From positions 31,262 to 95,261 of the forward strand of contig FN647962.1 of the NCBI GenBank assembly GCA_000310025.1: a stretch of DNA of 64,000 nucleotides. The letters are read 5' to 3'. Below, one piece after another: positions 49,001 to 60,200 of the stretch; positions within the stretch are counted from its first letter, which is position 1, and each line of letters begins with the position of its first letter. The stretch comes from Ectocarpus siliculosus. Lineage: Eukaryota > Sar > Phaeophyceae > Ectocarpales > Ectocarpaceae. The notes under the pieces were generated by a model. It was not told where the DNA came from. It made no database searches and worked only from the letters and a program-made list of their open reading frames with translations. A program made the position numbers and the translations under genes.

Positions 49001-52000
49001 CGCCCTGCCCTCATAGAGCGTTTCTCGAAAACAACTTACTCTTTTGAAGGCACCGCGACCGAGTGCAGGTGGTCCGCTCTTGCTTTGAAAAATTCCTCTT
49101 CAGGGCTTTCCACAGGAGGTGCCTGCTCTACCATTGCCTGATTCGTTTTGAGCCAGAACGAAAGAGGCAAACCAAAGAAGTTTGGGGCAGTTCGTCCGTT
49201 CTTTGGTCATGTTTCCCCTCAAAGGAGTTGCTTCAAGTAGTTTGGTTGCACCGGAAGAAGGTGGAGGGACAAAGGAGGCTAGAAGTAACACGGCAGCAGC
49301 ATTGAACTCGCAGCTTGCCTCATCTACCGAACGGGTGCTGATCGTAGTCGGATGTGGTCGAAGTGCTATTGCCACCCGAGCCAATTTCTACAGTTTACCT
49401 TCAGCACGAGCGTAGTCAGTATTGAAGGCAGCGTGTTGACTTAGATCGCAAGGAGATAATGCGAGAAAGAAGGACAAGACGGCTGTTCGGGGTGTTGAGG
49501 AATACAGCGTAGTGCTGGGTCGTGAATTCTACCGTCATTACTCTCTGTTTGTATGAGCCTGATGCTGCAACTCCCGACGAGCAGAGTTTGGACAGAACCG
49601 CTGCGTGTAGTTGCAAATGTCGATGCTACGGCGTTACTTGCCTGAAGGATGTTGACATTTCTTCGGCGACCGTCGAAGAGCGGCTGGTACAGAGGGTCAT
49701 GGTCGTCAAGGTTGAGGAAGGCCGCAAACTCCTTGACAGTGATGTTTCCGTCGCAGTTGGTGTCCATTTCTTTTACCAGCAACCGCAAGTCCTCGTCATT
49801 CACCTTTTTAGAGAGCAACACAATCGTTCGATGTTAGTTGATCCGATGGGCTAAGATCCCCTCACGACGGGGAAAGCAAATGCAAGGAAGAAACACATCC
49901 AAGAAAAGCCCACAAGGGGCGCAAACCGAGAGGTGTGTTTCTACACAAAGAGACGAGAGATCGGGTGGGTACAAGCGACAAAACCAATGAAATTAGAAAA
50001 TGGTTGCCGATGGAACGTATTCACGATGATTCGGGGTACTTCAAAAAAAGGTTTCCAAAGTACCGTTGTGCTCTTTGATCGTGTAGGAATATTATGGTAG
50101 CACAACAGGCTAAACCCATTGAACGCAGCCTCCCCCCGTACACGTTACAAATCTCACCCCAAGGTTCATCCCTCGCGGCCCCAGCGCTTGAACGAGATTC
50201 TCAAGGCTTATCCCTCGGCTAGCAGCGTCTTCACTCAAGAACGCGAACTGCTTCTTGAGGAACATGGTTCTGTTGTCGGCCAGTCCAGTGCTAGCGTTGG
50301 GGACCTTACAAAGGGAGATGACGAAGGGTGGGCGTTCAGGCGATCAGGGTACCTTACTCGGTTCGAGCAGGGGGAAGATCTATCCAATTATTGGCTTGAA
50401 ACGGAAAACAAGACCTTCGGTCACATCGCCTGTTCCTTAGAATGCGACACACGTTTGTAGGAAGCACTGGGGTTTAAAAAGGGGACAAGAAAAGATAAAA
50501 GCGGCAGGCGCACGGGCATAAGCACAGAAAATACACAACCGCAACGCTGCTCCCTCCTTTGTCAGCCCGTGATTTATGTTAGACAAAAAGGAGAAGTAGA
50601 CCCTAAGATCGCGCAAGGCCTGACCACCGAGTACCAGGAGGTAACGTGTCCCCAAAACTACAGTGTGAGGTTTCGTTGTGGGCCATGCTCAAAGCGGATC
50701 CTCCTTGCACATGCTTAAGAACATTCACTATACAGAGTCCGACGTCACGTGAGCACGGTTGCCCGCGACCCCGTCTCGTCCTTGTTATTGCCGTCAACAT
50801 CTCGGAACAGACTGTCGGTCCCCGCGTTCCCATTGGTAGAACATTAAGGGTGGCACCGCAAGGATTAAGTATCCCTTCCACACTCATGCTGCTCACAATG
50901 CACGAAACGCCTATGTGCTGACCTATGGGAGCTCCGTGCAGTAGTGCACACAACGTGTCCATTTATTGACCTCTTACCGCCTGCTGAACGCAATGTGCGA
51001 GTTTGTTCTTGATGCGCTGGGCCTTGTGGTCCTGAATAGGCTGCAGCGTCACCGACCGAGCCTCCACATCGTCTGCCTGCTGCTGCGTTTTCTCCTTCTG
51101 CAATGCGCTCGGGTCCCCCGATGATGCTCCCTTGACGTTTGAGCCATTTCGTCCAAATGAGTGAGCAGAGTTCCCAGCAACAGCGTTTCCTCGCAAAGTC
51201 AGTCACCTACTGCTCGACTAAGCTGTTGTACATATCATCAAAACTAAGTGTGCTGGGAGCCTGCAAAGCATGGTTCCAACGGCTCTACAGCCACCCTTTC
51301 CTTGGAACCATCGTTTTCTAATTGTTCCGTATACATGAAGAAGACAGGGAAAAACCGACTGCAAGCCTTTTCTCCAACCCTTGCGGTTGCTTCTAATGCC
51401 ATTACGTTAGTGTCGTTAACTACTTGACCGAACACGAGAATCAGCGGAAAGCAACCTCGTTCCGGGAGGGCCCGAGACTCTCTACGATTATGAGCATAAC
51501 GTTGTTCGATTCGAGTTCGCACGTCCAGCGAGCCTAAAGCACTGGATCGTGATGTCAGCAACAAACAACAACGGCGCCTGATCCCCCCGCTGCCAAGCTG
51601 GAATTATTTCTTGTAATACGTTTAGCGTCTACGCACTGGCCGACATGGTTCACCTTGGTCTCCGACTGACCCAAGAAGTCGGCGAACTCGTCGAGCTCGA
51701 TGCCGCCACTCTGCGGCAGGAAACGCCGCGTACAAACAAAGCAGGCAATGACAAGTGTAGAGGGCATAATGGAGTCGCTAGCGACGAGGCATAGGTTTCC
51801 TGGATGGAAATTAAAAACACTTTACGCCTTTGTTGTCTACCTGGTATGGCTTGTTTTTTTCCGACATTTTATCTTGTTCAAACTTCAGGTTCAGTCTTAG
51901 TGTCTCGCGTTTGAACGATGTTACGTAATCTTGGACCAGTGGCTACATATCGCATCCTCAGCAGTAGTCGTTGATCCTGCACCCTTGCTGCACCTAAAAG

Positions 52001-54240
52001 GTTCTATTCCGACATAAACGCTGCGGTTGCACGCTTCAGAGGTACCTTGTCGGAATCAATTTTGTCGAAGAGTGTCCTTTGAAGAGATCGAGGGAAAACG
52101 TGATCGAGCTGGCACATGGTGATACCTTCGCTGAACTCGTCGAAGTCGAGCACACCGTCGCAGTTGGAGTCGTACATCTGATGAACGTTGCCAACGACGG
52201 TAGAGGAGAAACGGGGAGGGCGCGATCGTTCAACGAAATATCCCCTTCGGCCGAGTGAACGCAACTTGCCTATATGACAACACCAACAACTGTTACAAAC
52301 CCTTGTTTTCATACCATGGATGCATTGTGCTGGATCGAAGATCTAGTTTTCTTGTTGGGCATGACGCGAAGCCACGCAGGATCTCACTGGTACATGCTGG
52401 CGACTTCCCACAAGTCCAAGGTCGAAGCAAGCTCTGTGTGACACGATGTCGAGCTGTATATGAGGGGTCCACCTCCACCTAGTAGTGTACTTGTGCGTAC
52501 GTGATATTGCCAACTTAACGCTGTACACGATGGGTGGCGTACCGGGTCGAGTAAAGTTGGATCGAGGAGTGTTGGCATGAGGTGCAACATGCTAGGAAAG
52601 TAAATACCAACAAAGACAGCGCCTACCCGAAAAAACTCCTTGACGCTGCCGTACTTGAGGGTGGCAATGTCACCGAGTCTCTGGCTTGCACGTTGAACCC
52701 ATCTGTCGTGCAATAGTTGACGGTGCCGATACGGGTCCATAACAGGCACCTTGCTCGGGGGCGCGAGAAGACCTGTCGCATAAAAGTTACACTCTGGCGT
52801 TGATATCTGCACCTTTGGCCATGAGTGCGCCGCCTAAGAAACAATTATGTTTGGAGGCGGGCTGCTCTGGGCATGATCAAAGGTAACCACCTCCGGAACT
52901 GGCGAAGTCTGTGTATGTGGTGTGTTCTACTAGTAGACAGGTGATGTAGAAAAAAAAATTCCCGTACCGCTGCTGATCGATGCTGTGCAGAAAATATCAC
53001 GTCTCACCTGATGTGTAAGCCATCTGTGTTGAGGTAATGTACGAGTCGCTCACTCCTGAGGACTCCATCTGTGTTTCATCCACCGCCGCCGCCATCGATT
53101 TTTTTTCTTCTTCAATTTTTCGCCGGCTACTGAGGTTGTGAGGAAGTTGTGCACCTAGCGAAGGCATAGACCTGGAAGTCCATAGGGTCTCGCGAGCCTT
53201 GCCATTGACCTGGTCACACACGGTGGAGTATCGTAAGGTACTCGTGTCCGATTTCCTCCGCCAAACCAGCGTGAGCCATTCCCGATCTTGTGTTCCAAAC
53301 ATCTGTGCAAAGTTTCTGGGCAATACACCGTGCGCTGGCCCGAAACTCACAACCAAATGCACGAAGACTCAGACCGCTGGTGGTGGAGTGGACCCCTCTT
53401 TCGCCGAACGACTTGCCTAGAAGGAGGGTGAATCCGTAATCTACATAGGCAGGGGAAGACAGCCCGCCGCCGAGTAAACAATAGGGAAGCAGCAATACGG
53501 GAAGGGCACGACATCGACTTGCCCAGACCCACTAAGAAGGCGAGCAGCTGGCCAGCAAACGCCACCAAAGGTCGGTCAACAAGACGCGCAAAATTGTCAC
53601 AGCCACTTCATGTCCGGTTCTCCACTGAAAACATGTTGTATGGTACATGCCTTGTAGACTTATCATTGACTCCTTCCTGATTTCTATTCCGAAAAACATC
53701 AAAGTGAAGACTCCCAGTGCGAAAAAAACAACAAACGCTGGTCTGTATTTCATTGATAAAAGTGTGGGTTCTGGACGTCAGGCCATTATCGTTTGGTGTG
53801 CATGCCACATGTGACGGCGCCAGCCGCGGTCAGAGCAGGAAACGCGCTACTACTGCTGTACGTGAACAGCATTTTGTATTTGTCTAGTTTACTCAACTGC
53901 CGTAGCCTCCCTCTTCACACAACCAGTTCGTGGTATGCAAAACAACTGTTGAATCGAATAGCTCTCGGGTGTGCAGCAGTAGATGCTGATGGTGTGCCTT
54001 CCTCGATGTTACTTTGAGCTCTCCATCTCCTTTGGACAACATGCTCACCAGGTCCCTTCGGCTGAACTCATCTGCAGCCGACATGGGGCGCGCCCTAGCA
54101 CCGCTTGACCGACGTTGACTTCCAGTAGATGCATTTGCTCTTTCTACGACTGTCGGTGACGATGCAGACGACCTGTTTGTACTGCCGACTTGAGTGCGTT
54201 TACGCCCCGACCTCGCGGAGTTCGTGCCTTTGTCCTCCAT
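44310..54240 (-). CDS. Multi-exon EF-hand protein with charged C-terminal part
   Basis: A predicted calcium-binding protein. Phase-consistent core exons (complement): 52627-52833, 52046-52177, 51654-51710, 50978-51130, 49642-49803, 48314-48451. Likely 5' exons are 54013-54240 (ATG 54240; basic, Ser-rich) and 53008-53209. Likely 3' exons are 47908-48008, 46512-46637, then a consistent chain 45736-45800, 45257-45345, 44310-44586 (TGA 44310-44312). Three EF-hand loops are visible: [26 protein letters not shown] (spanning an exon junction) and [13 protein letters not shown], each with Asp at position 1 and Glu at position 12. The remainder is charged and helical ([36 protein letters not shown]). 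The joins 53008/52833, 48314/48008 and 47908/46637 do not match in phase, so small exons may be missing. The exon at 49642 seems to end in a GC donor (CAG then GCAAGT). The family is not recognised beyond the EF-hands. Confidence 0.7.
45957..46036. repeat. (GA)n microsatellite
   Basis: A pure GA run of about 80 bp inside an intron of the EF-hand gene. Confidence 0.95.
46724..47840. other. Unrecognised long open frames in an EF-hand intron
   Basis: A minus-strand frame is open for 250 codons (46780-47532, beginning at GTG rather than ATG). Plus-strand frames of 71 and 149 codons (46724-46939 and 46991-47440) overlap it. The region is unlike the neighbouring introns, which have frequent stops on both strands. 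It could be the remnant of a transposable element or a nested gene. No reverse-transcriptase, integrase or other motif could be read. Confidence 0.25.
50119..50460 (+). CDS. Possible nested open frame, 113 codons
   Basis: A plus-strand frame from ATG to TAG lies in an intron of the minus-strand EF-hand gene. The composition looks protein-like ([20 protein letters not shown], then a Trp- and acid-containing C-terminal half), but no domain is recognised and no promoter or splice evidence supports it. Confidence 0.2.
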   Translation: MNAASPRTRYKSHPKVHPSRPQRLNEILKAYPSASSVFTQERELLLEEHGSVVGQSSASVGDLTKGDDEGWAFRRSGYLTRFEQGEDLSNYWLETENKTFGHIACSLECDTRL

Positions 54241-54927
54241 GAGTCCCTCCACCCTCAACCTGTGTTGCTCTCTCAGCAGCTGTCGGCCACAATCCACGAA
54301 ATCACGAATCGTAGGCGTTATAGAGCAGTCGCCTTTCTCTCTCTGTTGACTCCAACGGCAGTTCACGTTCTACCTTCTCCATGCAAACCTCGATTTCTCT
54401 GCTTCCTGCACGGTGGAGGGCGGTCTTCAACCGCGTACTGGTAAACATGCACTGGCCACTTCGAATTTGCGAATTTGCCCCGGCTGCAATCGGAATGATG
54501 AGCGAACCGATAGAAGATATTCCGCCGGAACCTTCTTTCTCAGGCCCTACAGCAGCCCGACACCCCTACACTCCTACCCTTACCAAAATTGTGGCCATTA
54601 CCAAGCAGATATCACAACACTCCCTTTATCAACACATCACGTCTGACAATTTACCTGAACGAGGAATATCTCCGCTGTTTTGCTACCAACAACACACGAG
54701 GGAGTGCAGCAGGAAGGAGCGAGATGGAAACCCCGGGAAGTGTTCCTTTTATTGTCCCCCGGGGACATGAAAAATTGTCCCCTCCCGGGGGACAAATCAG
54801 ATCTGATCCCCGAAGAGGCATTCATCCCTCAGGAACGAGCTTGGAGCGTCTCGAACGAAAGAGGTGTGTTGGGTGCGCGAGCCTACCGTCAAGGATCAGC
54901 TCTCACAATTGCCCCCCTGTTGGGAGC
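54241..54927. promoter_or_regulatory. Divergent interval of EF-hand gene and small plus-strand gene
   Basis: There are 687 bp between the proposed start codons on opposite strands. A GC-rich inverted repeat, CCCCCGGGGAC facing GTCCCCTCCCGGGGG, lies at about 54756-54794 and could form a hairpin. No other promoter element is convincing. Confidence 0.3.
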
Positions 54928-56433
54928 ATGAACAGAGGTGAGTCCCGTTTTCCAGCTCCACGAAAACAAAGCCGCGGATGGTGTATTTTGGTTCGCCGGT
55001 AAATCTCTGTGGGTGTGTGTAGGGCCAACACACAGTCTGGATTCGATGGGCGGTGTTTAGGCGGTGAGAGAGAGGACGGAGAGAAGGACGCGCTCGAACG
55101 ATGAAGGGAACGGAGTACATAGCCACGGGCACATAGGGCGCATAGTGGGGGGATTGAGGGTGGCTATGGAGTCATAAGTATCGGTGGCGAAGCGAAAACG
55201 AGAAGAGTCGACACACCTGTGGGATGTTTTGCTTTGTTCTCTGCTGTCGGCGACGAAAGTTGTTGCGATGACCAAGTGATCGATCATCAGCCACACCGAA
55301 CCTCTTACCTATCTCCAGAGGCGGCAGTTGCGCCCTCTACGTTCTACATGCATTCTGCAATGTTCATGTCTATGGCCCGTGATGCCGAGCGGTAAGCTTC
55401 TTGTATTTGTTCTCCAACTCGTGGTTGTCATGTGTACTCTTGCAAAACCTTCGGGATCCGAGAGGCACCTGAGGCCTTTTTCTCTCTGGCTTGGTGTCCA
55501 GTTTTTTGTCCCTTCCTTCCCCGCAGTACACCTACTGCCCTGCTGGCTGAACCATCTGGACGTGCATGCGCTCCTCCTCGCTTGCTTCTCCAGGGGCAAA
55601 ACCCACCTCAGTTCTTGTACGCATGCTAGCGGCTGCCCAAACCCCGAGGGTGGGAGAAAGAAAGGGCTGTTTTTCGTGTAGTGAGACCGATGTTACCAAT
55701 GGCGGACGAGATCGCACACTCACGGCTTGGAAAAGAAGTGCACAACCCTGTGAACTCACCGAATGAATCATTCTCAATTTTCAGGCGGGTGCTCGATGTA
55801 GCGAAACCAACTCGTGCGCAAGCAGAACAGGTGCCAGTCTCAGAGCTTGACAGCTACCTTTCGCACACGAACAAAACGGCGGTATGCAGGGGGGAAGACG
55901 GTTGTTGCTGTTATGGTGTGAGCATGCTTTTTTCGAACGGCGGATTGTCATCGTGATGCATTTGTAGTTGGCGAACGGCGCAGGACCCGCTGCATTCGGG
56001 CTGTTCGTGGTGTGTTACAATCGCACAAGACGTCTCTGCATATGCCAACGCGCACGAAGAATCCCCCGCTGCTAGCACCCTCTCTTTCGCTATTTATTAT
56101 CCGGAAACCCTACACTTGCCACACACCCCCCCTCTGCCGTGACCTTCGCAACACATCATGTTTTTTGTTTTTGGTACAAATGCTGCTGGCGGGCGATGTG
56201 CGTACATGCGGTGTTATTTCCTCGTCGCAATGGACGGATTTGAGGTGTAACGCTCGGATTAACCCACAGCGATACAGTAACTCACAGGAACAAGAGACGA
56301 AGTACATTTGTGTTGGATTGTTGACTGTGGCCTATGTTTTTTTTTTTCCAGCCCTGAAAGGTTCTCAAACCTTGTTTACCTTTACTTTATGTACCTCATC
56401 ACGCTGGCTCCTCGCTTGATAGACGACTGTTAA
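54928..56433 (+). CDS. Small unrecognised gene with a 10-nt first exon
   Basis: Exon 1 is 54928-54937 (ATG AAC AGA G, then GTGAGT). Exon 2 is 55319-55391 and exon 3 is 55785-55881. All three join in phase to read MNREAAVAPSTFYMHSAMF, then SMARDAERRVLDVAKP, then a helical segment ending LSHTNKTA. The segment is Met-rich and amphipathic. A fourth exon may be 55968-56009 (LANGAGPAAFGLFV, phase 0). A terminal exon may run from 56352 to TAA 56431-56433, with a hydrophobic Tyr-rich stretch (NLVYLYFMYLITLAP) that would be membrane-associated. The link to the terminal exon needs a further short exon not located with confidence. No family is recognised. Confidence 0.45.
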
Positions 56434-57217
56434 CCCTACAACGGTCAACAGCAGTCAGCAATTGCTTCTGCAGCTGTAGTATGATAGTAGCATGTTGGCA
56501 TTTTCCTCCCGCTGTTTTTCACAGAGCAATGCCCGTTAGCATTCGTTAACTTAGCTTGTGGATCCGATCCGATCCCTCCATCCTGCATGTGAAGACACCC
56601 ACCCGCATGCGCTATCTGTGCACCGTCCTACCGAGAGAGGGACCTACTCCCGGCAAATTAACCATGATTACACCGCTTCCCACGCTATGGCGGATAGTTC
56701 GAAGCACTCCGTACTTCTGGGACTCGAAGTGACACCGCGCTATTGTTGCTGCAGTCCCTTACTCTCCGCCTTCCTTACAAGGGTCTCCTTCGTTCATCGT
56801 TACAGTACGGGGTCCACTCAAGCTTCAGCACGCCCTCGATTTCGCGAAGAGGTGTTGAGGGCATGGGTGCGAACGATGTCGGGCTGGTACGGTGATTTGG
56901 TTGACTTCGGGGTGGAAGGGGGTACAGTAAAACGTAATACATAATACGTACCACCCCTTCTTCGCCGAGACGTGAGCAGGGCTGCCCTCGAGTGGTCAAC
57001 TTAAACGAGGAACGGGAAGAACGCATGTATGGGATGTGTTGCGTGTGTGACAACACTCCTCGCCTGGGTTGCCGTAGGCGCTTGCTTACCATCCCCTTGG
57101 ACCTCTGCACCGTGCACCTCCCCGCCCCCCCCCCGCGCCCCGCCCCCGTCACTTTCTTTCAGGCCCTCACGGGTAAAGCTAACTTGTGTCCAGTCGCCTT
57201 TGGGAGGAACTGTAGTT

Positions 57218-57241
57218 TTAGCGTTAGCGTTAGCGTTAGTG
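57218..57241 (+). repeat. Four TTAGCG-type hexamers before the G3BP start codon
   Basis: TTAGCG occurs three times and TTAGTG once, in tandem, ending 9 bp upstream of the ATG at 57251. The repeat is in the presumed 5' leader. Confidence 0.8.
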
Positions 57242-57250
57242 TGAGGAGCG

Positions 57251-60200
57251 ATGTCCACCAAGAGGGGGGCGCCGGCGCCGGCCGTGGTTGGGAGCCACTT
57301 TGTCAAACAGGTAAAAAGGTGGTGCGGCCCGTCGCAGTTTGTCGCGTGAAGGCTTGCATGCGGGTAGGCATAGGTGTTACAGAATCGAAAGCTTTGGTGG
57401 GAAGCAAGCCACGAGTTGGAACGGGGTGGGTGAATGGAGTGTCACAAGTGAAACGGAAGGTTTTCTTCATCCTTCACATGACGCAGCAGCGGGGTTCTGG
57501 ACATGGTGCGACGTCGTTGGCAATCATGGCCCCAAGCCGGCAAGCTTCCCGTTCGTTGTTGTTTCTCTCCATTTATGATGTACAGAGACATGAGCGTGTT
57601 CAGTACTTGTTCAGTACTTCTGCTCGGAATTATTCCCTTATTTCCCATCTCGATCTTGAGAGCTGTGACGAACGCAATCCGATAAACAGGAAGTGCCGTA
57701 TGACAGACCAAAAGGGTCAACCGTGCTTAGACAAGGATCACCCTGAGCTCTCGAGAGTCGCTTAACAGAAGCGCTGCTGTTGTCGTTTTGTAGTTTGTGG
57801 GTCACTTGGTCCCCTCCCCCCACCACGGTTTTTCCCACCGCAATGATACTGCGGTGCCGCACCAAGCGCTCAGATCGTATGCGTATGTTTGCATGTGGTG
57901 GCGAGCGTGATTCCATTCTTGCACAATGCATACACACTGCCAGTTCTATTTTCGCGTGAACGTCATACCCTCGGATACCAATTTATTGATTCCGTCGCGA
58001 ACGAATCAATCTTCCGTCGTTAATAGACTACTGTAGTGAAAGTTAAAGTTGTCTGCAGCGACAGCGAAGTCCGCCACTCTTCGTCATGCCTTCCTGCCTT
58101 TTTTGCGGTGTCATGAGTGAAGTGTTTGGGTGAAGATGCCCTGAGCGAGCAGGCTTATATATCTTTTTTGTTTTTCAGGCAGCAACTCGACTTCCGCCGC
58201 CCTCTGTCGTGCAGCGAAACAAATTGCCAAAGGCTGCCCCGGGTCGTTGCTGGCCACCGTTGCCTTACTTTGGCAGGTGCTGACGGTTGTATTGGGCTTG
58301 GGTTTGGTCGGTGTATCCTACTTCATGGGAGCTGTTTTGAACATCCACCAATAGTGTAGCTTGACCACCGTTGAGAGTCGTACAGCAGTGTAGATGTACT
58401 TCGTTTACCCCACCTTCCTCAATGCGATCCACGATATTGATGGTCATGGTCCTCATTGGCGTCATGTTGATTGCTTTGTGTGTGTCGTGTTCGTGGCCTG
58501 TTGCCTGCTGCAGTACTACGGCGAGGTTTTGTCCAAGAAGCCGGTGGAGTTGCACCGCTTCTACAAGGACGAGAGCACGTTCTGCCACGCGTCTGGCACC
58601 AAGGAAGAGGTTAGTTAGCGGTGGTTGTGGCAGTGGTGGGTATATGCGTGGGTGTGTCGACAAGGGAGAGGCAACGCAATGCCAGTATTGCACCACTGCT
58701 GTGAGGTGAAATGCAGAATGGAGTGGGTAGCCTTCTCGTGTCTTTCTGTCTACCACTGCCGTCGTGTCGCGCAAATCCCTCAACTTAATTCAGAGTAAAA
58801 AAAAACCAGCAAAGCGGATGATTATTCCTTGGTTGTTGCGCTATTAGATTCCATGCCCAGGCCTCCCTCCTCACCGGTGAGCAGATCTCGTTGTGTGCCA
58901 CATATCGTACGATCTGTTAAGGAGGAGAACCCAGCACCTCATCATAATCATCGCTGCTGTTTGTTGTTGGTGTTGGCCAGGAGCCCGTATCTGGCCTGGA
59001 GGATATCAAGGCTAAGATTAAGCACCTCGGCCTTGGCGGCGCGACGGTTGATCTCGGCTGCGGGTCCGTCGATGCTCAGCCCTCCGAAGGCGGTGAGTTT
59101 GGCCAGGAGATCATGAGATGATACACAACTGAATTGAACCAACGCGCTTGGAATCAGGCTAGAAGGAGGTATGGTATCTACATGACTGGTAGTTTTCACG
59201 GGAGTGTGCTTCATTGGTCTGTCGACCAGCAATTGCCAGTAGCAGTCCATCCGCCTTCGAGTCGCTCGGCGGCACGTTGATAGTACCTCCCGGAGTTCTT
59301 GATAACAGTGGTCCCAGCGCCAAAGGGGCATTGTCGTACGTCTTGTTTGATGACGTCACGACAAGATTTTGATCCCTGGTGACATAGAACTAGAAGATAC
59401 TGGTGCTTGCCCTTGCCGCTTTGCTGATTTTCTCCTACTCGATTCTTGGGCAGTTTGGGGGGTGTCTCCTCAGCGTTGTAGCAGCATGCCGCGTGCCGTT
59501 GACAAATTGATGAAATTCTCTATTGGCCCGAAACGACATGAACGGGACGAATGATTGCCCAGGCGGAGTGCTCCTGATGGTGACGGGCTCAATCACCATC
59601 GCCAACACGGACCCGCGGCAGTTCTGCCAGACGTTTTTCCTGGCTAGACAGCACCAGGACAACGACCGCCACAACTACTTCGTCCGCAACGACATCTTCC
59701 GGTTTCTTGACGTCCTTCCGGAAGTTGTTCAGGTACAGTATGTACGTTGCCGTCTGTGTCAGGCGTAGGTATTTACAATGCGTATGTTCACGATCGCAGT
59801 TCTTGAATGCTGTTCAGGTGTTATTCGCTTTTAGAATTCATGCCGGCTCCTGCGATGGCGATACGCAGATGCTTGATTTTTTTACTTACCGACATTACAC
59901 GATGGGTGTTTGTGTTCGAGGTTGACAGCAGTCTGCACTATCGAGTTTCCCGTTTCCCTCTTTCCCTCAAACACGTGTCAGTCGACGTTTCCCACCCGGT
60001 TACAACCCTGTTTCATTAGCTGCTGCAACGAGTCCTTCTGTGTCAACTCAACACAGCACCGCCCTTGTCGGGATGAAAATTGAAGATCGACCCTCCCGTG
60101 CATTTTTGTTGTGTTGTGATATTTACCAATCCGTTTTCTTTTCTGTTGTTAGGCCGCCCTCAAGGCCCGCGACGAGGAAGACGGCTCTACCGCTCGCTCT

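Noticed and set aside
52795..52833. Ankyrin-like stretch ([10 protein letters not shown]) on the minus strand
   Set aside because: It is an out-of-frame reading of the 69-codon EF-hand-gene exon. The frame that stays open, joins the next exon in phase and leads into the first EF-hand is different.
57217..57241. TTAGCG repeats as telomere-like sequence
   Set aside because: Only four units, and the sequence differs from the TTTAGGG or TTAGGG types; better described as a short leader repeat.
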